In this document: positions 9,241 to 19,690 of the stretch, piece by piece
How the letters are laid out: every line of letters starts with the position of its first letter
Numbering within the stretch: position 1 is the stretch's first letter
Assembly (NCBI GenBank): GCA_002633005.1
Contig: NMRA01000417.1
Span: 1 to 21,093 of the forward strand
Reading direction: 5' to 3'
DNA: 21,093 nt
Source: Phoronis australis
Taxonomy: Eukaryota > Phoronida > Phoronidae
The notes under the pieces: model-generated
Database searches by the model: none
What the model saw: the letters and a program-made list of their open reading frames with translations, nothing else
Told to the model about the DNA's origin: nothing
Position numbers and translations under genes: made by a program

Positions 9241-10480
9241 GAAGAACTGAGACTAAAACTAATGCATTTACCGACTCTTTTTTGAGACCACTTAAAAACT
9301 TGTAGATTTTACTAATGCACTTTTTTGTTCATTTTCAGAAGATATTTTCGAAACTAAATTTTCTTCAGACGGAACAAAAAGCAACTCAGGGGTTGTTTAT
9401 GCAATGTATCTATTTCTCCCAGGCACTAACCGACATCTGTTTGGCCAAAGGAAAAACGCAGCAGACAAATGGATCACGCTGGGTGCTTAACAGTTTCAGC
9501 CCACGCCTTAGTCATCAAAATATTGTTTACTTGTTTTTTATATTGCCACACAAAGTACTGAGCTCAACATTTATGTTGAAATTTTTGGTTAAAGCATTTT
9601 GAATTTATTTCAAGAAAATTAAAATACTTGAATTGATAGAGAATGGCCACCAATAAAGTAAAACATTGACTTTATTTCACTATATTGCAATTGTTACATA
9701 CAACACAGCATGACATAATCAAAAATAAAAGAAGAGATTGAGCAATAAAATTCAAATGCGACTTGGGTATTTATTTATTTATTTATGATTGCATAAGCCT
9801 GTTAAAGATGAGAAAAAAATCAAACAATACGATTATGGGTAATTTATTAGAACAATTGTATTGAGGTTCAATGATCAACTTGCGCCGACAAAGTCTCAAA
9901 GGGTTATACTTCTGTTCTGGCTGACAAGGTGTTAACAGAAAATGAAGAGAAACTGAAAAGAAAAAATAAGACAGCAACGAGAAGTGGTGTTAAGTACAAC
10001 AAGATCAAAAAGTCAAATAAAGAGGTCACAAACAGAAATAAGTAAGGTATATCTGGAATAAAACAATCCAGGGCTCAGCCGTGATTTATTTTCCAGAACT
10101 GAAATTCTAAATCAATTTTAATCGATTTAAAAATCGATATCATACTAGTAAAGCAGTTTGTGGTTGAAGTAGAATTGTTGTATACCACTTTCCACTATTT
10201 TCTTGGCCTTTTTCTTTGTGGTTTGCTGTTCTTTCAAAAGGCGGCAGCATATGACGACCATAGGTGTCGTTATAAAATGGCTGCCGAAAAGCAATGCACA
10301 GTTGAACAACTCGGCATAAGTAAAAGAAAACGTTTGAATCAACGAATACTATATATTTGTGAGAGTTAAATCAAATCCTATTCAGATCATAACTTTGAAG
10401 TGGAATGATTGGGTAAGTACGACAACAAGCCGGTTTTATGCTTAGGCGGACGACCATTGGGTTCCCGAGTATAATAAAGT
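9241..10480. other. AT-rich stretch without a supported gene
   Basis: A possible acceptor (GTTCATTTTCAG) near 9326-9337 precedes a plus-strand open frame to 9602. An AATAAA follows at about 9652, so a terminal exon is conceivable, but the peptide is unrecognised. Small features: an AATAAAGT/ACTTTATT stem near 9652-9676, an ATTT run near 9770-9785, and an ATCGATTT AA AAATCGAT palindrome near 10121-10138. Confidence 0.35.
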
Positions 10481-10502
10481 CGGCTGCCTAGCAGACACAC
10501 AT

Positions 10503-10750
10503 GTTCGGGCCTATTAACACGGTGCAAGAGAAAACTCCGGAGTATACTCACATTACGTCCGTACAGGACGGCAGCGAACTCCAGAAGGCCCAGACGATCT
10601 TGTCACGTGGTCTTGATGGGCGACTCGTCACGTGATAGATGGGTGACCTCGGCTGGGCTCTTCTGGCGTTAGATGTCGTACCAGGCCAAGACCAACATTG
10701 TTAACAAAAGGACATCACAACATAGAGACGCCACAGCCGACATTTACTAC
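10503..10750 (+). repeat. Direct repeat copy A
   Basis: About 248 bp, closely matching 10851-11110 in the same orientation. Both start GTTCGG(G)CCTATT, share the TCCAGAA...CCCAGA core, two CACGTG-containing words and CCAAGACCAACATTGT, and end CGACATTTACTACA. Copy A lacks about 12 bp near its end that copy B and the copy at 9052 keep. Its last part is the left arm of the long hairpin. Confidence 0.85.
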
Positions 10751-10806
10751 ATCTCTATGTTGTGATGTCCTTTTCGTTACAATGTTGGTCTTGGCATGGT
10801 GCGACA
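10674..10806. repeat. Long foldback hairpin, 55-base arms
   Basis: The arms 10674-10728 and 10752-10806 are inverted copies. The inner 44 bases differ at three positions, and the outer part adds further matches. The loop is 23 bases (10729-10751). The right arm belongs to an inverted partial copy of the repeat family placed head-to-head with copy A. If transcribed it would fold into a long, almost perfect double-stranded stem. Confidence 0.85.
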
Positions 10807-10850
10807 CAGTGTTGTATTAGTTGGCTGCAGCTACTGCTACAGTCAAACAG

Positions 10851-11110
10851 GTTCGGCCTATTGAACACGGTGAAGAGTAAAGTCTAGAGTGTACTTACAT
10901 CACATCCGCACGGGACGGCCACAAACTCCAGAAACCCCAGATGATCTTATCAAGTGGTCCTGAGAGGTGACTGGTCACGTGATGACAGGGTGACCTCTGC
11001 TGGGCACTTCTGACATCAGGTGTCGCACAATGCCAAGACCAACATTGTAACGAAAAGGACATCACAACATGGAGACGCCACAGCTGATACTGACGTCGAC
11101 ATTTACTACA
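10851..11110 (+). repeat. Direct repeat copy B
   Basis: Second copy of the unit starting at 10503, with scattered substitutions and a 12-bp longer 3' part. The open frame on the opposite strand (10895-11173) reads through it and ends in a stop soon after. It has no known domain, so I treat it as repeat-derived. Confidence 0.85.
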
Positions 11111-11174
11111 GCACCTTATGTCGCTCTGCCGTCTGCTTCGCGTGGTGATTTCGAAAGTCTGCAGTAGGTACACT

Positions 11175-11765
11175 GTCTTTCCAAGTTTTATTTAGGTCAC
11201 TTGGTCACTTGTCATGTAAATGAACTTGAATTTACTTGATGCATAATTCATCACTATGCAGTTTTATGTGTTAATTCCAATACAAAATCTTACAAAAAGC
11301 ATGATTTGACAAAAAAAAACTTGTGTCTGAAATTTCCCCTCCAACTTTTTGTATGTTGCGGTGTTTTTAGGCTACTAGATGCTTTTCTTGACGTTTTCTT
11401 GAGAGATTTTCGTAATCAGGTGATGACCTTCTGTTTTAAGAAGTCAATCTAAAACTTAATTTGTCAACAACAAATGCGCTGTCTACCACGTGGGCTGCAC
11501 ACAAATTGGTAAGGGCGGATGTACTTTTACGTTGTTTATGTGGCCAGGACATGATATGATGACTTCTTAAATTTTGTTATTCGTCTGATGATAAGACTGC
11601 TAAATAATACCTAAATTCATTTTTTGAAATCATAAAGTTAGTACTGTTATATATTTTGTCCGAGTTTTACCTATTCAGAATTTGCTGGTCCGATTTTCCC
11701 CGACACTCCGTTGTTATTATTCTTAAAATTCGAAAGCATTGAAACTGAACTAGTAACGAACATTC
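11175..11765. other. Noncoding stretch
   Basis: AT-rich with no open frame worth reporting, no repeat that I could match elsewhere in the window and no RNA gene signature. Confidence 0.4.
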
Positions 11766-11930
11766 GATTTAACTGCCCACTGCTCGGTTAACCGCCCTCC
11801 CCCGATTTTTTAAGAGTTCCAGTTAAGCGCCCACCTCTCGGTTAAGCGCCCACCCCGACTTTTAAAGAATGAAGATTTAGCGCCTAGTGCTAAGGAAACG
11901 CGCGATTCCCCGACTTTTAGAAAAAGTTCG
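11766..11930 (+). repeat. 55-bp minisatellite, first array (about 3 units)
   Basis: Three degenerate units have a period of about 53-54 bases, aligned on the CGCCC words at 11774, 11828 and 11881. Each carries a (T)TTAA(C/G)CGCCCAC..TCGGTTAA.CGCCC...CCCCGA(C/T)TTTT pattern. The first unit is almost identical to the middle unit of the array at 13975-14121, 2.3 kb away. A good splice donor CAG/GTAAAG follows at about 11999. Confidence 0.75.
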
Positions 11931-11999
11931 ATGATCACAATGAGTGCAACGACGCCGGGACTCCGAGATGGTGGTTTAGCAATCTGAATCACAATACAG

Positions 12000-13940
12000 G
12001 TAAAGAGTTATTGTCTTGGGTCATGAACTCACTTCAAAATACTTGAACGTTTTTGTCACTTTATTTTCTTCCCTTGTTTGCAAAGTTTAAGAACGCCGCC
12101 GGCGTCAAAACCCTCCGCTTTCAGCGACTTTGTCTGCCGCACTGAGTTTCCGTCTGCAGTGCATTAGATAAAACATATTTTCGAAAAAATCAGGCCAGAG
12201 AAATGTGACAATGGTTTTGCCAAACCTCCAAATTCTATTAAGGTGGGAAGCTCTCGTATTTTGAACAAATCTCACAACTCACGGAAAGACGTCAAATTCT
12301 CAATATTTTGATGAATATAACTGCCGGGTTATAGAGGATGCGGGGAGACCGAAGGGACAGTACAAGTGCCTTACTGGGTTACCGATTTCGTTGCTGCCTG
12401 TCGATTTCTGAATTCAAACGTTGGCAATAATGTATGTTTGTGTATGATCTTGAAGTAATAAAAAACGGCTAGTCAAATTTTGTTTTTCGCTTATTGCATC
12501 TCAGTCAAACTGGTTAGCAGATTCGACTAATGTCGCTGGCTGTTCTTTACTATTTCTTGTGTCAGCCCCCACGTAAGCGTGACTGTGTGAATTATCGTTT
12601 CCACATCCCCTTTTTAGCCATCCGGAATAGTTTTGTTCATACATTGGCCATTTTCAGCCTGAACAAAAATTCTTACCATTCGAGTCTGAAATATCTACGA
12701 CGTAGACTGCTTGACGATAGTGGGTAGGAGATTCACGCAGCTAGTTACAGGGATGGGCTTAGGGAGCATCGAGCCGGGAAATATGGGAATAGACTTGACA
12801 TCGCAGTTTTGGGGAACATTGGCAACGGAGGAATATCGTAAAGAACTGGGTCTTTCGTAACAACAGCTTAAAAGTACATAGTCACGCCCGTTTTTGTTAC
12901 TTCGTCGGACTGTCGCTATGTGTGACTGATTTGTAGTGGTGCACGTGCGCAAGTTCCCACACTTTGGAGTGCATGTTACCTTGACACCAACATGTGATTG
13001 ACAGGTGACTCACACGTAGGCCCTACGTGCGTGCTGAACACCGCCACTATCTTTGGCCATAAAAAACGAGATGCATATTGAAAGAGGCCGTTATATTACT
13101 TGACGGCATTTCCAAGTCACGATTGTCAGCCGACTGAGACATTGCGCGATAACAGCGGGACCGAACAGTGCCGCAGTGCGATATTACAAGTGATATAAAT
13201 AGGATAATCTGGACATCTTACATGAAAAATAAATGTTTTTCCACCACGAAGTTTGGTAAGGTGATCGTTTAGAATAATGAATTGAAACATTGCTGTTTTC
13301 TGACATTTTGTAACATATTTATGCAGTTGCTTGAAATTTTATTCTTGATCGACGACTGGCTCGACCACCCCCGATCCTTGTCTTACTTCTTTGCATAGCA
13401 TGTTTGGCGCAACGGCAAGAGAGCAATGCCGGGCTGTCGAGATAAGACAGCTAGCCGCAGAACCATACGCTGAAAATGTCATTGAGTCACGGAGTGTCGA
13501 CTATAACATCCCAAACACAAAAAACAACAGAGTTAAGTTTTTCAAACTTTTATTACAACCAATTTTAAAACTGCTCTCTGACTCAGAACTTGACAGCTAC
13601 ATATAGTACGAGACTGTAACCATAAATTTGATGTCTGACCTCTGCAACACGTGAAGCTTGCACGCGCGCACTTAAGCAGGGTCACATCTTGAAACAGTTT
13701 TAATTCTAGTGGAGGCTGCGTGGTGACTGGTCGTCTGCGCACCGCAGGACGGCACGGGGCTATTACTCAGCAATTTTGTAAATTTAATAGTGAATGACTA
13801 ATCTGAGGGCAAGAGAACCTTTGTTGGGATCATCCGCTGTTATGACGTTTTCACAGTCACTTAGCGACGTGACGATAAAGCTCTTTGAAAAGGGCTACGC
13901 GTTCCGAGTATGAGTGTCGTGTCGGGATTTAGATCGCCAG
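12000..13940. other. Noncoding stretch with minor palindromes
   Basis: No recognisable gene. Short open frames (for example 12530-12727, 12695-12952 and 13391-13606) show no known motif and overlap each other on opposite strands. CACGTAGG C CCTACGTG at 13013-13029 is a perfect 8-base-arm palindrome. A donor-like CAG/GTAAGA lies at about 13940. Confidence 0.4.
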
Positions 13941-13948
13941 GTAAGATT

Positions 13949-14121
13949 AACCGCCGAGGGCGGTTGACTGTCGTAATAAGCGCCCATGTTCGGTTAACCG
14001 CCCTTCTCCTACTTTAGGTGGATTTTCGATTTTACCGCCCACTGCTCGGTTAACCGCCCTCCCCCGATTTTTTGGGTTCGCCAATTTAACCGCCCAGGGC
14101 ATTAACCCGAACGATTACGGT
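13949..14121 (+). repeat. 55-bp minisatellite, second array (about 3 units)
   Basis: CGCCC words recur exactly every 55 bases at 13981, 14036 and 14091. The middle unit matches the first unit at 11766 almost exactly across about 40 bases. A perfect stem AACCGCC GAG GGCGGTT (13949-13965) precedes it. The array ends CGATTACGGTA at 14121, exactly where the Gag relic begins, so this may be the terminus of an inserted element. Confidence 0.8.
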
Positions 14122-15053
14122 ATGAACAACAATCTGAATTGGATCTCGATCCGAAATGTGATTAACTTTCTGTTCTGGCCTTGCTAAAATGCTGCTTACT
14201 TTATCCCTAGCCTTTCTTTTGCTTAGACATGCAGCCTTTATATGACCTTTCTTGTGACAGAAATGGCATTCAGTCTCTTTAAAACGACAATCCATTGCCG
14301 CAACTGGGACATCTTCCCTTTGGAAAATACCTAAACTTCTGTGCTTTGCTCTGCCTGCTTTCTTCCCTCCTTTTCTTTTGTAACTTAAGCACTGGATCTC
14401 CGTAAACCGTTTCTTTTGCAATTTTAGACGCCTCTTCAATTTCTGCTGCTATTTCTATGGCTTTCTTAAAAGATAATTCATCATCTTTTATTTTGAAAAG
14501 GGCTTTTATTAGGACCGCCTCATTATTAATTCAACAAATAAATCTTATTCTCATAGCTTCATCCTGAGGATCCGTTGTTGTTGGAAAATCGCATTTTGCA
14601 GCGTCTTGTCGAATGCTAGCTCCTGTATTGTCTCACCTGGCTGTCTTCTTGTGTTAGACCAAAATTTGAATTGCTCCCAGACTACAAAATACTTCGAATT
14701 GAATTGATTCTCCATAAATGTTGTAATTTTATTGATTGTCAGTTGATTGATATCCTTGGAAGGTGTCTGCTGCTCTGCCAAAGTTGCAAGCAACTTATCA
14801 ACCCTATATGTCTGATTCATCAAGAAAGTTTGTGAAACTTTTTCTTAGGTATGGAGTGTGCAAATGTTTGGAATCTGGACCAATAACCCTTCCAGAGTTC
14901 CACTGAACTGTCGAACGCACCAAAAGTTGGCGTAGATGTCGTTGGTTGGTGCATCAGCCTACTAGTGATCATCTCGGCAAAACGCTGATCATTCTGTTAC
15001 TGTTGGTTGATTTGTTGTTGTAATAACGAAATAATGCCAGCCAACTCACCCAT
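14122..15053 (-). pseudogene. gag: Ty3/gypsy-type retrotransposon Gag relic
   Basis: Minus-strand pieces in several frames make up one Gag-like region. From a start at 15053 there is a Gln-rich helix, then (14870-14960) a GAFDSS..LWKGYWSRFQTF segment. Next, in a shifted frame (14820-14620), comes a conserved-looking core with FKFWSNTRRQPGETIQELA. Another frame (14620-14350) carries a helical segment ending in basic residues. Finally, near 14270-14230, there is an intact CCHC knuckle CHFCHKKGHIKAAC (CX2CX4HX4C), and a second knuckle just upstream is broken. Breaks seen: an in-frame stop near 15000, stops and a shift near 14830, a shift near 14620, a stop near 14530 and a shift near 14300. Gag packages the element RNA into cytoplasmic particles; this copy cannot. 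Protease and polymerase are absent because the element stops at 14122. Confidence 0.8.
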
Positions 15054-15059
15054 CTTTTT

Positions 15060-15089
15060 ATGCGCCCACATATTTATATGTGGACGCAT
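15060..15089. repeat. Palindrome just upstream of the Gag start
   Basis: The arms 15060-15072 and 15077-15089 pair at 12 of 13 positions (ATGCG(C/T)CCACATA) around TTTA. It lies 7 bases before the Gag start codon in Gag orientation. It may be a leader stem-loop of the retroelement or part of the GGCGTCC-type repeats. Confidence 0.7.
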
Positions 15090-15172
15090 TATGCCGTCAT
15101 CTCTGTCCAACCGTCCGGGCGGCTTCCGTCTGGCGTACGGCAGGGCTTCATCTAGGATTTCGAATATAGGGT

Positions 15173-15937
15173 GTCCAAAATGGGGTTCCCAATATTCCAG
15201 GGCGTCCATGATTCCAACGCCGCATTACCCCCCNTTGGTCATCTCAAGTCAAATTCTGTTATAAAGTTTATTATATCAACTTCACTAGCTTTATATTCTG
15301 TACAATGAGTCATCAAAGCTGCAGTTACCAACAAAAGAAAAATGCACAGATGATGTTGGTTTATATTTTGACAACAGGTGTCACTGCTGCTCCATTTTAG
15401 ACGCACATAGAAAAGCATGAAACAGGCGAAAACTCAAACATTTTAAATGGGGATATTCTTGCGGCACATCATATTATTAAAATAATGACATTTATTTTGC
15501 TTTTGGTATTTTTAAAAAAAGATGAAGTACATGAAATTACAGCTCTGAAACACCAGTTTGGAGTTAAGCAAGGTCCATGTCCCTATGTAAAGTACAGAAT
15601 GGCAGTGGCATGTGAGTTTATTGAAAGCAGACACTCTGGCAAACAACCACGTGCTATTGATTGACAGGTCTACTAAATAGTTTGAAAATAGTTTGAATAT
15701 TGCAACATTTTAAATACTTTGTATATTTCTTTCTGAGTTGAAAGGGCCAACTTCCCGCTTTGATTAGCTGGGAGTCTTAGAAATCTTTCAATGTGTCCAA
15801 ACTGGAGAAATTCAGATTGACAGGGCGTCCAAATGATACATTGGGCGTCCTTGCCAGGGCGTCTACATTAGTGCAAGGGCGTCCAAATGGACGCCCAGGA
15901 CGTACGCTGCATGAAGGCCTGGCGTACGGTGTCCGCT
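15173..15937. repeat. Scattered GGCGTCC motifs and hairpins
   Basis: GGCGTCC (or one-base variants) occurs at about 15174, 15201, 15824, 15844, 15858 and 15878. GGGCGTCC AAAT GGACGCCC at 15877-15896 is a perfect 8-base-arm hairpin. CTGGCGTACGG occurs near 15131 and again near 15920, tying the two ends together. The open frame at 15777-16214 on the minus strand reads these repeats (GRPFGRP-like text) and is not a credible gene. 15240-15815 between them shows nothing else. Confidence 0.55.
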
Positions 15938-15944
15938 GCTCTAT

Positions 15945-16800
15945 CTCCAAAACCCTTTGATACATGTTCATGAAGTTTGCACATGTTCCATTCATGAATG
16001 GGACGGCATGAGTGAACTTTCGGACGGAGCCAACTACCATTGTGTCCCCTAGTGGCAATTTTAATTTTTTATTTTCATGAAATTTGGTATGTAGGCACCT
16101 ATTAGTGAGATGACGCCATCCTCCCATCTTCTGATGGATTCGAAGTAGTTTGCGCCACCTAGTGGCCATTTTTACTGTTTTCGATTCTGTTTTTTGCGTC
16201 CACCCCTCTATCAACCAAACCGCTCAAAGGATGATTGTGAAAATTAGCATGTATGTGCTTACTATGAAGAGAATGGTTGACGATGATTTTCTGACAGTTT
16301 CGACTACTCTGGCGCCCCCTAGTGACAGTTTTTTTGCGCCTGTGACTGTATCTCCTAAACCATTCGCAGGATCTTTACGAAATTTAGTTAGTTTATTTAT
16401 ATGATGTTAACAACGGACGAAGACGACTTTTGGACAGATCCAACTACCGGTGTGCCCCCTAGTGGCAAGTTTATTTTTTACGTTTACCTTTGTATCTTCA
16501 AATTTAAAGTCCTTAACGGATTTTTATGAAATTTAATGTGTAGGCACCTATTAGTGAGGTGACGCTATCCTCCCGTTTTTATATGGATTCGACGTAGTTT
16601 GCGCCACCTGTGGCCATTTTTACTGTTTTCGGGTCTGTTTTTTACGTCCACCCCTCTATCAACCAAACCGCTCAAAGGATGAATGTGGAAATTGGCATGT
16701 ATGTGCTTACTATAAAGAGGATGATTGACGATGATTTTCCGACGATTTCAACTACTGTGGTGCATCCTAGTGGCAGTTTTGTTTTTGTTATCTTTTCAAT
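15945..16800 (+). repeat. CTAGTGG satellite-like array 1 (two higher-order units)
   Basis: A higher-order unit of about 410 bp is made of three related monomers of about 140 bp. Each monomer contains a G(C/T)GCC..CTAGTGG box, a T-rich tract, and a GGAT(C/T)TTTA(C/T)GAAATTT-like box. Boxes are at 16042, 16152, 16312, 16452, 16601 (one base deleted) and 16760. The array breaks off mid-unit near 16800. No coding function: short open frames here are repeat translations. Confidence 0.85.
16312..16325 (-). promoter_or_regulatory. CTCF-like core site
   Basis: GCGCCCCCTAGTGA reads on the minus strand as TCACTAGGGGGCGC, one base from the CTCF core CCACTAGGGGGCGC. It is among the best matches of a series (also 16452-16465 and 19129-19142 with GTGCCCCCTAGTGG). 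Binding is inferred from the motif only. Confidence 0.4.
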
Positions 16801-19069
16801 TCATCTCTAACAACTAGTCAATTTAAACAAAGGCCCATTGCTACCTATAGGCCTAATCCACTAGCTGCTCAGTAGGCGTGCAGTCCGGCTCCAAAGTCGC
16901 TGAGAATAGATGGGTTTTCATCTGAAGAATGAGTTTGTGGCAATCCTGAAAATTATGGGAATTTGAAAGTTGCAAGCATTTGATAATTCAATTGATATCT
17001 TTTTAGAAATATTGGTTATCATCAACAGGACTAACACTCCCATCCAATTAGATGGAAAACGCACATGAATGGTTTTGTTTACCCTACCTAATTTGCATTC
17101 ATAAGGGAGGACTCGCATATTGTGCAGTTTTTACAGGAGTTCTGGTAGTGCAGAAGTTCAATATGTTGTACCATATTCAGAACATCGAATTCAGACTATA
17201 AGAATGCTGTGCAAAACATTACACTTACAGACCGAGGTAAGATGTAGACTCTGCTATCAAGACATAATAATGTGACTGACTTTGCAAAGACACTTCACTT
17301 GGACTGTGTCAGACGATAGTCTGTGTGGGTTTGTTTAAAAGGTAGCTATGCTTTGAAGTTGTGCGTAGATGGAGAGTGAATAATCAAATCCAGTAATTAA
17401 TTTATTATATGATAACCCCTAATTAGACAAATGAAACCTATTAATTAATAATCAACTACAAAGAGAAACTACGCTAGCGCCCTCTTTAAAGATTACTTTA
17501 ATCAAACAACCAAACGATCAAATGTCTTATCTGCTATCCAAGCTAGGACTCTCCACTTGTTGGATGTCTGTCCTGTTGGTGAATCTTCGAGCTACACACA
17601 CACTGTATAGCGACAGTGTACTTGCTGGTCACCGTCTCTGGTGATTCAACACTTGCAGGCAATTTCTTCTAACCGCGACTCTTCTTGCTGGTCACAGTCT
17701 CTGGCTGATGACGCAACACTTCAGGTAGTATCTTACTACCCACAATGCAAGTGACAAGCTCTTAGTTAACTTCCGGTTCGTTAACCCTTGCCCTTTTCAA
17801 GATCCTCTCTAGAATCTTCCACGAGATGGCTCTGTCGTACAACTGCTTCTGTACACCGTAGCAAGTCTTTATGCTTCAACTACTTTAGCGCATCTGATTA
17901 TCTTGCTGATTTCAGCCCATAATATAACATTTTACTTATTTAGTGATTGGCTAATAAAAACCACATGATCATATCCACTCGTACTATTGGCTTTTACAAT
18001 TTGTTCTCAGAATATTCTAGACTCTCTAGAGTACTTTGACCCCAGAACCCAAAGTTGTAAACACCATCTAAAAATAGATTTTGACGTTAAAATACATGTC
18101 AAGAAGTCTGGCCCCATGATTTAAAAGTACATATGCACAAATTTTGGGCAACTTAAAATGGATCTATTCTTACTAATTACTTAATCAATATTTATTCTGA
18201 CAGACTGTCTACATCATGGGAAAAGTTTAATTCTGTGTAAGACTTTTTGTGCTTAGTTGACTATTGATATCACAATTATTGAGTAGCTTAAAGGAGAATG
18301 CCACCCGATTTAATTAGTCTTTTTGCTGTCTTAATCGGTCTATATCCACATTACCTCGCATACGGTCGACCTTACCTCACCAAGAGGTGTCGCGTTAACC
18401 TGTGAGGAAGGTGAGAAACGACGCTAGAGACGTCAGTGGTTGATATGCAGAGTGAATGCCGCTATGTTGCGGTGCATCGTTCCCGCTTGTCCGAACTAAG
18501 CAGCTGCGAGGAAAGTGGGTATATCGTTTTTTTTTACTTCCTCGTGAGTCCGAAATGCTTAGGAAGTGACTCATGGTAGTAAAGAATGAAATGTACACTG
18601 TAAATAGCAAGTATGAGGCCGTGAAACATCTCCGTGTCTGTGGCAGTGCCTGACGACTGCCGGCTTACCAAATAACTCCATACGTTCCGTTGTCTGAGCT
18701 TGTTCACGGCGCCTCTCTAGTATTTCTTCATCACTGTATTCCTGTTTGAATTGATAGCCTTTAAAACTTAACGATCCACCTGCGAAGTCAGGACTGATGA
18801 GCTCTAGCTCATCCTAAGTCAGGATTGCGAGTTGCCATGTTGGCGTTTATTACTGAGCGTTCTGTTTCAAAATGAATTATTCTCACCCTAACCAATACTT
18901 ATATAAAACTTAAACAAAGTCTGTCTCATTAGATGCAATTTGTAATGCCTTTGGAGTGTTTGTGAGTGCAGATGATTTGAGAAGCCAGCAATTAATAAAT
19001 CACTGCGTTACTGGCTTTAGGTGCAGTTTTTACGAATGCGACCTGTTTAGATTTTCAGATGTGGAGAAC
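16801..19069. other. 2.27-kb segment between the two satellite arrays
   Basis: No recognisable gene. It separates a unit broken at 16800 from one that resumes near 19070, so it may be an insertion. Contents: an imperfect tandem repeat at 17621-17745, an ACACTGT ATAGCG ACAGTGT stem near 17600, a GATGAGC TCTA GCTCATC stem near 18797-18814 flanked by AAGTCAGGA direct repeats, and an unrecognised minus-strand open frame at 18395-18610 that has a donor-like GAGGTAAGG at its downstream end. Confidence 0.4.
17621..17745 (+). repeat. Imperfect tandem repeat, 63-bp period
   Basis: CTTGCTGGTCACCGTCTCTG at 17621 recurs as CTTGCTGGTCACAGTCTCTG at 17684. Both are followed by a (G/C)TGAT...CAACACTT.CAGG segment and an ACTCTT or similar tail. 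Two units only. Confidence 0.7.
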
Positions 19070-19690
19070 ACTGTTATATGAAGTTGACTATGGATGACGA
19101 CGACTTTCGGACAGATCTGATTACTGCTGTGCCCCCTAGTGGCAATTTTAGTTTTTTACGTTTAACTCAGTATCTTCAAAGGTCCTGAACAGATTTTCAT
19201 AAAATTTTAAATATAGGCATCTATTGGTGTGATGACCCTATCTTTCTGTATTTGGATGGAATCGACGTATTTTGCACCATCTAGTGACCATTTTTGCTGT
19301 TTTCAAATCTTGTTTTTGGTGTCCAGCACTGTATCAACCAAATCATTTCAAAATTGGCATATATGTTCTCAGTGTGAAGACGACCTTTGATGATGGTGAC
19401 TGACTACTGTGGCACCTCCTAGTGGTAGTTTTGTTTTGCACCCATAGTTGTATCTCTTAAACCCACTGCAGGATCTTTACTAAATTTAGTAAGTATATTT
19501 ATATGAAGATAACAGACGGCGACTTTCAGGCGAATCCAGCGGACACTGTGCCGACTAGTGGCAATTTCATGTTATTCTATTTTCCTTTGTTTCTCTGAAG
19601 TTCCTTGACAGATTTTTATGAAATATGGCATGTTCCTGTTTTTGGATGGATTGTATGTTTTTGCGCCATCTAGTGGCCATTTTTATGATA
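19070..19690 (+). repeat. CTAGTGG satellite-like array 2
   Basis: The same higher-order unit as at 15945-16800, in the same orientation, more diverged. Boxes are at 19129, 19274, 19412, 19548 and 19663, spaced 115-145 bases. It starts within the ATATGAAG(T/A)T..ACGACTTTCGGACAGATC part, and array 1 stops about 80 bases short of that same point in the unit. Confidence 0.85.

Noticed and set aside
9315-9602. Possible terminal exon after a polypyrimidine acceptor, with AATAAA downstream
   Set aside because: The acceptor and polyadenylation signal are plausible, but no upstream coding exon joins it and the peptide is unrecognised.
10895-11173. 92-codon open frame on the minus strand
   Set aside because: It lies inside direct repeat copy B. 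Copy A has a different frame with an early stop and no domain is visible.
15777-16214. 145-codon open frame on the minus strand
   Set aside because: It reads through GGCGTCC motifs and the first satellite monomers. Its peptide is a repeat translation with no domain and its start lies in array sequence.
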